Positions 31,401 through 44,473 of a DNA stretch of 64,000 nucleotides are shown here, piece after piece. A program made the position numbers and the translations under genes. Origin of the DNA: Asterias amurensis (Eukaryota; Echinodermata; Asteroidea; Forcipulatida; Asteriidae); contig NC_092662.1 in NCBI RefSeq assembly GCF_032118995.1, positions 1,488,001 through 1,552,000 of the forward strand. The letters are read 5' to 3'. The notes beneath the pieces are model-generated. The model worked only from the letters and a program-made list of their open reading frames with translations. It ran no database searches and was not told the origin of the DNA. Each line of letters begins with the position of its first letter. Position 1 is the stretch's first letter.

Positions 31401-34400
31401 CTGGCTGTTCGTTACAACGGGAAGTCATTCTATAGCTGAAGTTAGGCTTAAACGCAAAAGGACAGTAAAATGTTTTTTCTTTTTCTTTTTAGAATATCAC
31501 TCCACTCCAGATGTTTCAAATGGGCGATGACTTCTTTGCTTCTTGCGGATTGTCGAGAGTTAATGACAAATTCTGGATTAATTCCATGATCGAAAAGCCA
31601 ACAGACGGCCGGCAAGTCGTGTGCCACCCATCAGCCTGGGATATGCAGAGTGGCGATGATTTTAGGCAAGTAACCGGGCATTTGTAATACCGGTTCACCC
31701 GCAAACTATTCGAAATGAACAATTAAAGGTCCTCGGACAAGAAATCTACAAACTCCCCGGTTTTGTCCCGGTGGGGTGAGTCATCATCTGACCCTAAAAA
31801 GGAAAGATGGGACTTTGACTCAAATTCGTAATTTTGACCCATTTTTTGTCCATTTCACATATTGACGGGTTACACTGACCCAGTATTGGGTCACACCCCA
31901 TGGTACCCAGATACGCGTCAGTCTGACCCGAATTGTTTTAGAGTTAATAAATGAATAAAAAGTGTCAAAACACTGACCATATTGGCCTAAAAGTGTAACT
32001 CTAAAAGGATAACCTTTGTAAAGGATTTTCATTTTTCTTGTTCAGTATAGGATCAAGATGTGTACAGAGGTTACAATGGAGTATTTTCAAATCATCCACC
32101 ATGAGCTTGGTCACACTCAGTATGACATGCAGTATAATCATCTCCCTTTCTTGTTCCATGACGGAGCAAACGGGGCCTTCCACGAGGCCGTGGGCGAAGT
32201 GATGTCATTGTCCGTTTCCACGCCTGCGCACTTGTCCCATCCGGATATCGATCTCTTGGACACCGCATCAGGGACTGATTTTGGCGAAGGTAAAAGTTAT
32301 TTAAAACCAATGTGTGTTAGCACGTTAATTATGTAGGCCTACTTTCCAAATAAAAGCTCTCACGAAAAAAATAAGAGTGCAACAAAAACCCTCGCCTACG
32401 GCTCGGGCCTTTATCACACGACCGCCACCCTGCCGGTTTTAAACGGCCGTTTAAGGATCGTCACTACCCTTTTATTTCCCTTATTTACTGTTTACGGTGT
32501 TAAATTTGCATCGGGGAAAAAATGCTTTGTTTTAGGCCCTACCCACGCGTGTTTGAGTTTGTAAGGCATCCATTTCATAATAACATTAACGAGATATACT
32601 TTTGTTTATGATATTAAATAAGTATTTTATGTTGTCAGAATTTTAAAGTTGAAATAAAACACTACCGAAAACCTCCTTTCCAAATCATTGTATAACCTTT
32701 TAGAGACGGATATCAACTTTCTACTGAAGACAGCGTTGAATACAATTGGTACCCTGCCCTTCAGCCTCGCTTTGTCGCAATGGCGATGGGATGTATTCGC
32801 TGGTAACGTCACTGAGGATAAATGGATGGAAAGATGGTGGCAACTCAAGTGAGTTGAGTGTTCTGATCTTCTTGAATGTTCTTATATTAAGTAAAATCAT
32901 TCGGTCCGTAATATAGCGATTTCCCTCGACATGGCACTGTGTGTTTGAGGAAAATAACAAAATAGGTTTTTGCTAATAAAACAGTTGCTTGCAGTGTGGG
33001 GCCTACGCACTTGTCCGCCATAATACATTAACTGACATAAACTGACAAACCAAACTGAAGTTTGGGATCGACCGGCTATCTGGGTCACAATAAAATAGTG
33101 GGGGGAAAACGGTTACACATTTTTGCATAACATCGATTTACAACAAAATTAGTTAAACGCTGACAATAAAACGGGAAATTAGTTTAAATTACTTCTCATC
33201 AAATATTTCAGGGATGTAAAGGGATGTTTTGTTTTATTATCATCGTTATTTACCGTGGAGGTTTTATGTTAATGTTTTGTTCTATAACCAATTCTGTAAT
33301 TTCCTTAAAGCCTCTTGGTTATTATGTTTCATTATCCAGGCAGGACCTTAGTGGTGTACAGGCTCCAGTGACACGGACAGAGAATGACTTCGATCCGGGT
33401 GCAATGCACCACTTTCTGGTCGATTACCCGTTCATTGGGTAAAACAGCAGTTAATGTTTTATTAAATAATAATTTGGATGAAATATTGGCAGACCTCAAA
33501 TCTTAAAACCCTCCCAATTTTGGCAGAGCCTTCTGACCTCCCCTAAGTTCAATCATCCAAAAGGGGTTAGGTTGGTTTGTTAAATGTCTGCGAGTGCACG
33601 AATATGGTGCATAAACACCATTGAAGGTTTTCTTCATTCGATTTTCTCAAACACTAACATCTGCCTAACTTATCAATACTAAGTTAGTACTACAGGAATA
33701 TCTAAGGTTTGTTTCTACCATTACAGTGTGGGGGAATATAACGGGGTAAATGTTTCATGATTCTGTAAAACGTTTGGAACTAAAAGTGGGTGAATTTTTA
33801 TGAATGTCATTTTCTTCTTTTCTTAAAAGCTATTTCATCCGTACGATCATCCAGTTCCAGTTCCAGAAAGCATTGTGTGACGCAGCGGGACATACGGGAC
33901 CTCTACATCGATGTGACTTCTACAAGTCGCAGGAGGCAGGCCAGAAACTCAAGTAAACCATCATTATTTTCCCCCACATTTCCAAATATTCTAATCATTC
34001 AGTCTTTGACCTGTCCATGGAATATAATAACTTGTATTTGGTTGTTATTTTGTGTTGGGTTTAAATATTTATCAGCTTCAAAATAAACGATTTTTAATAA
34101 TTATTTTCAGAGCTATGCTGAGTTTGGGATCAAGCAAGCCCTGGCCAGATGCAATGGAAGCCATTACAGGTCAAAGGTTAATGAAAGCAGACGCCATCAA
34201 CGCCTACTTTGCGCCATTGAAGACATGGCTCGAAGAGACCAACGAGAAGAACGGAGAGAAAATTGGATGGGAGACTCAGGGTAAGTTGTTAATCAATCCC
34301 TTTAATTTTCAAGACGTTACAATGTTTTTGCGGAAAAGTTTCCGTATGGCGCCACCACTTTTTCATTCGAAATAAAATAAAATAAAATAATATAGTATCT

Positions 34401-34793
34401 AATTTACCTGATTGATATATCCCTTTTTGTAAAAATGAGTGAAAAAGTGGTGGCGCCATACGGAAAGTTATCCGTTTTTGCTTTCATTTTGCTAGCCCTA
34501 GTAGGACGAAAATCTCATAACAGACGAGTCAAACCTGGGCTAGGGTTTTGCTATCATGTGAAAACTACCACAGTGTCAAATGTTTTTATTGTTTTTACGA
34601 CTTCAATTGTTAAAAGCAAATGCAACCGTCCACGTGCACAGATTATTATTCAAATCGTTCGTTCAAACCGTCAATGCTTTGTACTCTGTTGGTTTTCACA
34701 GATCCTGGTACGGATTCAGCTAATTCCATAGCGACGATGTCGCTGATTTTGCTGCTACTGTGTCTGGTAGCTTCACGGTCCATCCGAATGTAG
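28405..34793 (+). CDS. ACE2-like peptidase (family M2), paralogue A
   Basis: Secreted or membrane-anchored zinc carboxypeptidase-type M2 enzyme, 643 residues, 13 exons: 28405-28617, 29306-29461, 29801-29894, 30029-30172, 30519-30704, 31194-31291, 31493-31665, 32051-32289, 32704-32848, 33340-33438, 33830-33952, 34111-34280, 34702-34793. Signal peptide [20 protein letters not shown]. The zinc site is HHELGH (His372, Glu373, His376) with Glu400 in FHEAVGE. Arg270 in MWGRFW sits where ACE2 has Arg273, which binds the substrate C-terminus; ACE has Gln there. His342 (HPSAWD), His507 and Tyr517 match ACE2 His345, His505 and Tyr515. Gly516 replaces the chloride-binding Arg514. The intron after 31665 starts with GC. 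The C-terminus is a short hydrophobic tail with no long cytoplasmic part and no collectrin domain. Activity on peptides is inferred. Confidence 0.93.
28904..29076. repeat. Foldback element with GGTGGATTTCACAAAGG ends, ACE2-like A intron 1
   Basis: GGGTGGATTTCACAAAGGTA at the left end and TACCTTTGTGAAATCCACCC at the right are exact inverted repeats. The inside is repeated TCCTAACTTAGGAC palindromes. It could form one long hairpin; no ORF. Confidence 0.87.
31740..31935. repeat. GGGTCA/TGACCC-rich repeat, ACE2-like A intron 7
   Basis: Scattered TGACCC and GGGTCA motifs in alternating orientation (TGACCCATTTTTTGTCC, TGACCCAGTATTGGGTCA). Similar patches lie at 49945-50130 and 54008-54122. Probably one small repeat family. 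Confidence 0.5.
34336..34468. repeat. Inverted-repeat element in the last intron of ACE2-like A
   Basis: TTTCCGTATGGCGCCACCAC followed by TTTTTC near the left end is the exact complement of the right end. The spacer includes an AAATA microsatellite. Short MITE. Confidence 0.85.
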
Positions 34794-36293
34794 TTGGTAT
34801 ATACTCAATGGAAATATCGGGGTCGGTCCTTAGATTTAACATAGGTCATAGAGGTACTCTGATAAAATCTTCGATGTTTACCGAAACAAGTTCGGTGAGC
34901 CAGCATTCCCAGCAAACACTCTTCCATTTAAATGTAAGAACTTATATTAAGTCTTTAATTTACAAACAACTATTAAACTTGAAGCAGACATAACGGGTCG
35001 AACAAAGAGAACATGACTAGTAAAGGAAACATGATACTGATATTAAAGGTGAATGTATTTTATTCAAAATTAAAAAGGGAAGTACTTATATTTTTAAACT
35101 GTTCACTGTCCAATTCGATCAGCACACTCTATTCGACTTGGAAAAAAGGCGATCCTGCACAAGGGGGTCGATTCAAAAGCTTAGATTCATTTTAACCTGT
35201 GTACAAATCTTAATTGCTGAGCAAAGTGTGACATCACAATAAAAATAACTTTGTGGTGATATTGTCCACCCAACATAACAAACTTATTTTGTTGCCCATT
35301 TTTTTCTGGCGCTTTTTTGTTTTATACTCGAAAGAATTTATTTTTTAAAGATATAATGTGATGAAATGATCGATTTTCAAGGACTTGCCTCGTAACCACT
35401 GAATAATTATAACTGTGTTATTCACTAGACATTAGCTTGATTAAAAAGTTTTTATTACAGGTAGGCCTAAATGGATTAGAACACTGGTGTTGCGACATCG
35501 TAGCTTAGAATTTAAATGTATTTGACAAGATTGGTAATGACATGGCTGTTTAAAGGAAGGTACACGTTTGGTACTTGTCAAAGACCAGTCTTCTCACTTG
35601 GTGTTTCCCAACAGAAGCATAAAATAACAAACCTGTGAAAATGTAATGTAAATTGGTCATCGAAGTTGCGAGAAAATGATGAAAGAAAAAACACCCTTGT
35701 TGGACGAATTTGTGTGCTTTCAGATAGGACTAAAAGACTTCTAGCTAGAAGTCTTTTAATATTTTCGTGGGAGAAATTACCTCTTTCTCAAAATCAATGC
35801 TACTTCAGAGGGAGCCGTTTCTCACAATGTTTTATCCTATCAACAGCTCTCCAATGCTCATTACCAAGTCAGTTTTTAAGTTATATTTGTTTTGAGTAAT
35901 TACCAAACATGTACCTTCCCTTTAACTTTAGTTTGGAGGCTTGCCATTTGTAAAGGTTATAATAGAACCATGAGGGAAATATTTCCCTCTAAAATGAAGT
36001 CATATTCGAAATATTCGAGAAATCTGTATCTTTAAGTTACCTTTAAGTTTAAACTGAACATAACGGATTATACAATGATTTTCTGCGATGCTTTGAATTG
36101 CATTGTAAAATATTTCAGTTTCGCATGTGATGGCTGAATCTGCAAACCATGTCCTTTCGTAATAATAACTTTGGTTGGTAACAAGTTTCCCCCAGAGAAA
36201 ATTATAAATATGATATACCGTATCCTTGGCAACAGATTTTGAACTGTCCATATCACCTCTTGATGAACCTGTACAGGTAGCGCCCTCTATAGG
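34794..36293. other. Convergent intergenic region between ACE2-like A and GLMN
   Basis: Holds both 3-prime UTRs, an AATAAA at 35238-35243 suited to the ACE2-like gene, and a full MITE at 35549-35925. No further gene seen. Confidence 0.55.
35549..35925. repeat. Best-preserved MITE of the TTAAAGG family
   Basis: TTAAAGGAAGGTACACGTTT and its near-complement AACATGTACCTTCCCTTTAA form terminal inverted repeats of about 24 bp. The interior contains a GACTTCTAGCTAGAAGTC palindrome. No coding capacity. Confidence 0.85.
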
Positions 36294-39200
36294 TCACCTT
36301 TTGCCAGATGATATGATCTCGCCAATTCTACCAAGAATGCTGGCAAGGAGGTCAAATGTGTACTTGGCAGACTGGAGGACCTAAGAAAAAGTTAAATTAA
36401 ATTATTACTTGAGAAAATAAAGTTAGCTGTTGCAAACTGCTTATCAACCAAAATGACCTCAGTACAAAAGCAAACAATATAACTTATAAGACACAAAAAA
36501 CCATAAATTGATTTCGTTGCGGTACCTGCTGCGGTACCCGCTGCCAAAACATGGATTCGAACTGCCTCTAGCTACCGGGCAACCTCGGTAGTCTAGTTCG
36601 TAAGACAATGCTCTAGAATTGCAAGGGTCGTGGGTTCGAATCCCACCCGAGTAACATGCCTGTGATATTTTTTCACAGGACTCGGGAAAGTACTGAATAT
36701 ACAGTGCTAACAAACATCGGTGTATGGGTAAACAAACAAAATTAATAATAATTTTATGGTATTAGTTTTAGTAGGATTTGAAATTTTGCATGGTGTAAGT
36801 ACAAGTAGGTGATGTTTGCCGTAGACCATGTGTAAATATCTTTTTCAGCTTTAAAACATATTATTCAATAATGGATTTTATATAACACAAAATAATACTG
36901 TGTCTTTATTGAATGTTAACTTTGATACGTTTTTAAAACCATACCAAATTCTTATATAGCGTACAATCTATCTTCAAGGTATTCAAGGGCTTAGTATACA
37001 TATACATTTATAAAGAAAGATAGGTTATGGAAGTTATTATTTCTGAGACTCAATTAGTAGCACCTTATACGGGGTTGTGACGTGCAGCTGCAGCCCGTTC
37101 AGCAGCCACATCCAGGATGGAGTAAACCCCTTCTCTTTCCGATAAGTGCAATGGGTTCTTTTGTATCATGAGAACAACTGAAATAATAGTGCCTAGGTTT
37201 AAATTGTGAAACACTTTTTTGTTTTTCTAAACCGTAAGACGATACACAGGACACTTAAGAGTGCACGCCAAGTAAGTTAAATGCCTACCTTGTATTGCTC
37301 TGCAGGGGGCATCTGAGGTAGATCCTGACCTCCAACATTTAGTTTCACTGTCATCTGTTTTTTCTCTGATACAGCTGTAATCAGAAACACATTTGTTGAT
37401 CAGGAATGCTATATGAAACCATGGAGGTAGAATTAGAAGTGGGGGTCGTTCCTACTTCTTCAAATTCTACCTCCAGGATGTAACCTTGTTAGGGTTAGGG
37501 TTGGTCCAAACAATTGAATACAAACTAGACTTGTACAGTCTAATGAGAGCCTACCTTGTACTTCCGCCTGAGTTGCTTTCATCTTAAGATCATAATGAGC
37601 CTTGGACATATCTAGGCATGTATGAAGAGGTTGGAGGTAGGTGGTCTGTAGCCAGTCTACCCGGGACCAGATTCCTGTTGCATTCTTATCTGGTGTGTCT
37701 CGTAGAAACAAGTAGCGAAGGAAATTCAAGGCGCCCATATGCCTACAAACAAATCAGAAGGAAACATTTTTATCTGAAGAGCTCGCATGTCATTAATTGA
37801 AAGCGACCTCTCTGAATCCATCAAAATTTGTTTTTGTGATATTGAACTCAAAAGATGAAACAAAATACACTATGTATTATTTTAAAAGAGCAGCCATTTT
37901 GATTTATTAAACTTTAACCATGTCTGATATATTGGCATCAGCAGTGGCTTTGGCTAGAACATGTAGTAACACAATAAACTCCTACTCTTCATTGTAGTCA
38001 TTACAACCAAAAGACGTAGCCGCAGCCGCAGCCATTGTTATTTGAATTAGTAGTTAGTACAACTCCATAAAATTAAATAATCTTTTTGAGGAAATCCTGT
38101 GAATTTGAACGTCTTTACTGTCTGAATATAATCCCGGTTTTCAAATAATGAAAACAATCTACAAGTGTTGTGTACTTACTTGTCTGCTTCATGCAGTAAA
38201 TCCGACTGGATTCCTTCGTCCAACTTGAAGATGATTGTGAACAACTTATGAATGTGGCATCCACCAAACCATTCATTGCTCGATTCACTCTGAAATGAAA
38301 CCATGTTACTGTTACTCACAACTGCAAGATGGACCACAATTATGTACAATAATTTTCAAAGATTTGCCATCTTATATGGAGAGGTTTGCGCTAACACCAT
38401 GTAATGACTATCTCTGAATGAGTTGGGGCGGTTCTGAAAAGAACCGTTGGTTTCAACGTGATGTTTCAATCAGTATGCTCTGATTGTCTTCTGGAGAAAC
38501 CAATTGACAAAATAAATAAATCCAACCAAAAATTAATGTATAAAAAATGAGGCTGGGAAGAAAAAACATCATGATCATCTTGTGTACTAGAAACCTGACT
38601 AGGATTGATATATGTAGGTTTACATTTTCTGATTATTGATAGCTGTACAAGAGAATGTACGTATATATGAATGATGTCCATTCAGTTTGGCAGCTCATAT
38701 TTGTATACAATAAATTTCTATAAGTCAAGAGGATTTAAAGTACTGACTTCCAGTAATTATTTGTACCTGCAATGAGCAGTGGACATAATCTTTGATTTTC
38801 CCGATGAGCATTCCTCGTACACCTGAATGTTCGGAGCTTAGCAGGAGGGATCGTAGTATGTGGTAACGACCTTTCCAATTGAAACAATCGATGTAGGAAG
38901 GCAGGATGGAGACGGCTTTTCTTCTCTGATGAAAACAAGATGAAGGGTAAGAATGAGGTTTTAAAAGAGAATTGTTAAATCTCTGACGAAACTTTGCATG
39001 TTTCTTCTGCAAATAGATATTTGACATTAACCAATTTCCCCAACATTATTTAATATTATTTTGAGATATAGATTTAGAGTGAACATAATATGTATTTTGT
39101 TTGAGTAATGAACAGAAACAAAAATTGCAAAATAACCTTCTGGGTTATACTGAGCCAACTTCTCATTTCACGATGAATGACTAGAACAAAATATTGTCGT

Positions 39201-42200
39201 CAATTACTGAATCACAATTTATTGATTTGTGTTCAATTCATAATAATAGATGTTAAATCAATGTTTGTAAAAGAGAGATTGGCTATTGCTATCTTGGTGT
39301 TTATATCCCCTTGTGTGAGCTTTGCCAAGTTCCCTCGTTGAAAAATTATAAAAACAAGCAAACAAACAAACACTGTCTGATGAAACACCTGTTGTTTAAA
39401 CACCTGTTGTTTAAACACCTGTTGTTTAAACACCTGTAAATACTTACAATTGACTTTGAAGGGCACATGACCATGATTTGTACTAAACACTGTGGGACCA
39501 GTAGCAAGTTCTGCCTTGTGTCAATGAGGCTGGAATCCAGTGATTGATCATCTAGCCTCTTCACCAGCGACGCAAGAAGCTCCTACACCAAAATAAATTT
39601 GCAAGTTTGTAAATGTTGCATACTAAGAAAACAATATATGTCAAGACTCATAATTCGGCTAAACATCAATATTGATATCTCTGAAACAACTTTGAACTTG
39701 GTTTGCAGATGGAAAAAATTGACTTAGGTTTTTCTCCCACATCTAAAGCTGAAACTTCCTTCCTTGTCTGCCCTCCACAGGCTTCTTAGCTAGTATAGTG
39801 AATAAGTTTGCTTTTTGAGAATCCTTGACTTCAATGAAATGAAAGATTTATCAGACAGTAAATACTTACAAGGCCCTTAAAGATAATAGATTCCTCCGGT
39901 CGTCTCAGCATTCCCTCAACATATGGCATTATCATCTCCAGCATATAGACTGCACTGCAGAGAAACAACATAGAATTCATCAATCAACAGTTCACAGAAT
40001 GTGAATATGAGGGCACAGAAAAAGATCAACAACTGCAGAATTTTGAAGTTAGAATTTGAAACTTTGCATGGTGGAAGTATAACTAAGAGATTTTGCAGTA
40101 ACACCATGTGGAGTCGTGTTTGTTCTGAAAAGTACCGGTGGTTAACGACCAAGGATATGCAAACCACCGCTTCTTTTCAGAACCAACACTACTCAAAAAG
40201 AGATATCCACATGATGTTACTTCAAACCTCCTTCATTTTTAAAAGTTATTAGAGTAGATTGATTTCATACCTGTATATACTTGGCATACGGTTTGTCTCA
40301 TATCCCTCTACTAGGAGTATATAAGCAAAGCAGCCAAGACCAAGAACAGGGAGTGTCTTAACTTCCTCCTCCTCTTCCTCCCCATCATCCTGATCATCTT
40401 GCTTTTTCTTCTTTGCTTTTCTTAGATGCTGCTCTTCTAATGTGTCTAGATTCAGAGCATGTTGGTTGGCGTATAGAAGCAGGCTCATGAAACTACATCC
40501 CATGGAATCTAAAAAGAACTGTTCAACATTGATTGCTATTTGAGAAGTTGCCATCCATGCTATCTTTCTACTCATACACAAGGTCGGTGTACACATTCTT
40601 AGTGAATATCCTTAGGTCAGAATATCATCCGAGTTTATTAACCAGTGTCCAGTTTGATAGAGTTGTTTAAGCAAAAACTATATTGCTTAAACCATTTCTG
40701 CTAAACAAAAGATTGCCCATGTCCGAGCTATGGCTACTGCTTGTATACACGAGCAGTATAAATTGTATGTTATATACATTGTGCAATGTTGTTACCCCCA
40801 GTTTTACAAAGTAGGCAATAATTTACGCCCTTTGTTCCAAGTAACTCACCATACACTGTTCAGCAGAGGTCTTGCTTATTGAGTGCTCCTCATTTCTGAG
40901 TGCAAGTCTTTCTCGAGCTTCTTCATCCATTCCTTCCAATTCCTTCATTTCCTCTTTCTCATCTTCATCTGCATCATCACTGTACTTGAACTCCATCTCA
41001 ACGAGAGGATGCTCAAGAAGATTCAACACACTGTCAACAACAAAAATCCTTTGAAATGTTTTTCTTTTTATAGAAGATACCCAATTGTTTCGTACTATAG
41101 AAACATCTCCTGCAAGTTTTACGGAAACACAATCTTGGGGTCAACAAGTGTTTAGAGACTGATCGACCACATTGAGAGAATATTTCACAAGAAATTTGAA
41201 AAGCCAGCTTTTAATAGATTTTTTTTTTTTTTTACACTCACAATTTCATTATCTCTGTTCTTGTGCCTTCAATTTCAGTAATTTCCTGAAAAGAAAAAAA
41301 CAATTTTTTAGAAAATATATAAATTGGCAAACACAACATTAGCACACTCAAAAGCTTTTTGTTTAAAGTCAGCTCTGGGGTCTTTACAGCTATTTCCCTG
41401 TGGGTCTGCTTCTGGTCTTTCTTTGGCCTTCCCTAGGATCAACCCTTGGGTCTGCCAAGGGGTTTGTTGAGGGTTCTGTCAAGGGGTTTGTTGAAGATTC
41501 TGACAAGCCATTCTCACCTTTATAGTGTACCTTTCAATTTCCTCCTTGTCAAACACCTGCTGAACATCCCAAACTATTGGCGTAAGGAATTCCAACAGCG
41601 CCACCAAGGTTGTCTCAACCTTTGAGAAGTCTGGATCTTGGCTTAGTAGTCTCCTCTCCATTACACCCATTCCACTGACGCTGGGTACCTTCAGGACCTC
41701 CATATGGGTATACAGGGTGGATAGTAACTGCTTGTAGTACAGAGGTTTGGACAGGCCAAGACGTCTCATAACTTCAAAAGTGAAAATACAAAAAAAATTG
41801 TATAATTATTTTGTTTGCCTTTAGAGTGACTACTTCAATCACCTCAACAAGAATGTTAAATTTAGCCTTCTTTGACAACGGAAAAGCACTGACAATACAA
41901 ACTGTCTGAAAAGATTTACAAATAAACTTACTGCAACATTCACTTTTGCAAATTATTACTTACAATTCAATATAATATTCACTCTTTTAACCCTCCAATT
42001 GTTTGACTGTTAAATACCATCCACTATAGTTCTTTAAAATAGATAATTTATTAAATCAATTGATGAATGTATCTACACAGTTTACACATTTACACAGTAA
42101 ATTCTGTACACAATTGTGCCACCATGCACAGCCTGTAGAGTTGAATGGTTTAACCACTTCCTCCATGGTTTAACAGTGGAGGAGCTATTCAGATTCTGAA

Positions 42201-44473
42201 CTAAGAACACTGAGCTATGCAGAATTGAAATTCAAAAGCTCCAAACACAGCCAGCCTTGTAATGGATGCCTAGGGGCAAAACAACTGCTATTGCCATTGT
42301 GTTGGTACGGTTATATTTTAGTCAGTTTGCTGGGCTTAAAAGGAGGGTTGGGTAAGTTACCTGTCTGCAATGGTCTCAAGAAATCAACAACAGTGTCTAG
42401 GAATCGATTCACCTGTTCCAACAATCCAATGAACATCTCTTTGGGACTACCAAGCTGTACGGGGGAAAATAAATCAAAACAAATAACAACTTTGAATGTC
42501 ATTTGGAGAAGCAAAGTTGTTTACATTGTATAGAACCGAAACTCACACAGTTTCAGCAGTTTCCGCGAAGGGCAGGTACAGCCTAAAGTTGTCTAAGTCC
42601 TTGCTCACCCTTTCTTATTCATCCAAACAATTAGTGAACAAGAAACTCACAGAAATTCATGTCAAAATTAAGGCTTCCAAGACAATATGATTCGCACTTG
42701 TATAACTCAATTTCCATCAGCAACACCCTAAGCTGCACTGGGCTAACATAATCACAGGAGTTTAAAGATTCACAACAATTATGACTTGCTGGACATCTTA
42801 TGATTTACAATACCTCTGCAAGACGGGTGATTATCTCAATGCAGTTTCTATACATCTCATCATTCTGTTCTTTCTCAGATAGATGAGGACAAACAAGAGG
42901 TAGAAGATCCCACGCTATGTACTCCACCAAACCCTGGAGATCAAGGAATCATTGAAACTTTTATGTACAAAACCAATACAAAAGTTCAACAAGATTAATG
43001 ATTTAATCTATGTTCAATTTGCATCAGGGTTAAAGAATATTCATTTTGTATTTTACCCATTGTACACTGTTGTGTTTTAGCAATGTGTACTCAGTACTTA
43101 CCCAAGTTCTGTGGGAAAAAATTAATGATGCATCGAGATAAAGAATTTTATTTGAATCTGCCATTGCAGCGATGTTTATTAGTTAAGCGCTGTACACTCA
43201 GTACTTTCCCGAGTCCTGTGAAAAAAATCCACAGGCATATCGCTTGGGCCCCTAGTTGGGGACTCAAACCACGACCTATGTCAGGCTGGAGCAGATGTCT
43301 TACCTAGTATTCAAACTGCCTCTAGCCACCGGGCCAGCTCAGTGGTCTAGCTGTAAGGACATCAGATTCATAGCAACCATATGCCTGTGAATAGTTTTCA
43401 CATGACGCAGGGAAAGTATCAAGTATACAGTGGTACATGCTGTGAAGGTCAAAACTCAAAATAGGAAGACAAAGGAGCCAAGTATAAACAAATTACTTTC
43501 TTACAAATACAGAGTGTACTGACCTTAAATTCTTCATCACAGATGATATCCTTGAGTTGATTAGAATTTCCTTGATCCATACACTCCTTGACGGACGATA
43601 AGACGATGAATGTGTCTTCATGGCGGCTTTTCAACGACTGCACAGACAACCCTCTCTAGAAAGTGACAAAAAACAAAACATCATTTTACTCCACGTGGAA
43701 TTGTTATAATGCATGGGCTCCATGAGTGCAACATTCCTTTCAACAGAATAAAACCAAAACTAAGAAGTAAGATAATAATCTTCTTACAATACTCTTATGT
43801 TTAAATTGTTTCAGTTTCTTAAACTTAAAATATCCTCTAGAGTCCAAGAGTTGTCCACAAAAAACAAGGATGCTAAAAGAAATCAAAATAAATTTTCAAT
43901 TTTGTTTTAGTAAAGCTTTACTTTCTTTTCTTTTACTAAAAAAGTATATATAAACATGTATAGGGCTTAACTGATGTATGCCGATTTATTAATGTTCTAA
44001 TCTAATAGTGTCCGAGTCTGACTGCTAAATCAAACTGAAACTGAGTTTTTAAAGTAAAGTTTTAATAGTTTTACTTTCTTTTCTTTACTAAATTCTCAAA
44101 AATTATAAATAGTTATATTAATGTTCTTGTCTTGTGTCTGACTGCTAGTGCTATGTATTGTTATTAATGTCTATGAAAATCTAGTAGTACTAACACAACA
44201 GCACAGTTTGATGATTATAAATATAATGCATATCCGTTCTTTGGTGGATGCTGTATGGTATGGTATGGTAAAACAAATGTATTCGTCCGTCCGGAATCTA
44301 GGCAACATATCTATTTTAGTGCTATACACAATGAGATGAGAGCGATGGTTACAACTTGAATAACTCTACATCACTTGATTAATTATGCCACTTTGTAATA
44401 GAAAATACCAAACAGCGATCCGTTAAATAACGTCAAAATAACTTACGAAACCTTCAACGGAATCCGTCAACAT
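36294..44473 (-). CDS. GLMN: Glomulin (FKBP-associated protein, cullin-RING regulator)
   Basis: Glomulin is a HEAT-like repeat protein that in vertebrates binds the RBX1 RING domain and restrains cullin-RING ligases. Fifteen coding exons, in transcript order: 44447-44473, 43524-43655, 42814-42933, 42361-42454, 41518-41771, 41242-41285, 40855-41030, 40271-40508, 39870-39954, 39448-39582, 38767-38925, 38180-38289, 37555-37742, 37289-37374, 36294-36380. They join in frame to 644 residues (human is 594). Diagnostic matches run along the protein: GLLEQVNRFL...LRPLQT, RRPEESIIFKGLELL, NWKGRYHILRSLLLSSEHSGV, WFGGCHIHKLFTIIF, NFLRYLFLRD...PLHTCLDMSKAHYD and PQMPPAEQYKVLQSAKYTFDLL. Exons 7 and 8 add acidic stretches (DADEDEKEEMKE, DDQDDGEEEEEEV). 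The exon 7 donor is ambiguous (GTATGG keeps the frame, GTGAGT does not). The gene lies between the two ACE2-like genes on the opposite strand. Confidence 0.92.
36545..36715 (+). repeat. tRNA-derived SINE, family 1
   Basis: An A-box-like TAGTCTAGTTCG, a perfect B box GGTTCGAATCC (36633-36643) and a perfect T-arm stem (GTGGG/CCCAC) form a tRNA-like head. A body TGCCTGTGATATTTTTTCAC, GGACTCGGGAAAGTACTGA follows, shared with copies at 43165-43450. The acceptor stem is imperfect, so this is a SINE rather than a tRNA gene. Confidence 0.75.
39165..39345. repeat. SINE body, family 2, GLMN intron
   Basis: Shares TACTGAATCACAATTT, GAGAGATTGGCT and GTTTATATCCCCTTGTG with the copy at 44936-45200. The tRNA head is not recognisable here. 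Confidence 0.65.
39380..39437. repeat. 15-bp minisatellite, GLMN intron
   Basis: CACCTGTTGTTTAAA occurs three times in tandem plus a partial fourth copy, preceded by CAAACAAACAAACA. Confidence 0.9.
43165..43450. repeat. Two family 1 SINEs in opposite orientation, GLMN intron
   Basis: 43165-43300 holds a minus-strand copy (GTCCTGTGAAAAAAATCCAC, B-box-like GACTCAAACCAC). 43310-43450 holds a plus-strand copy starting AACTGCCTCTAGCCACCGGG, with CAGGGAAAGTATCAAGTATA. Both are decayed. Confidence 0.6.

Noticed and set aside
33790-34086. Serine-rich frame [14 protein letters not shown] near exon 11 of both ACE2-like genes
   Set aside because: It is a shifted reading of the conserved exon 11 ([12 protein letters not shown]) and recurs at 52471 only because that exon is near-identical.
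28405-34793. Classical ACE (dipeptidyl carboxypeptidase)
   Set aside because: The substrate-binding Gln of ACE is Arg, and the Lys and Tyr that bind the C-terminal carboxylate in ACE are Met and Phe, so the site is ACE2-like.
36575-36655. Functional tRNA gene
   Set aside because: The B box and T arm are perfect but the acceptor stem and anticodon arm pair poorly, and the same head with its downstream body recurs nearby: a SINE.
40850-40855. GTGAGT donor for GLMN exon 7
   Set aside because: It looks stronger than GTATGG, but it breaks the frame of the following exon; GTATGG keeps 645 codons in frame.
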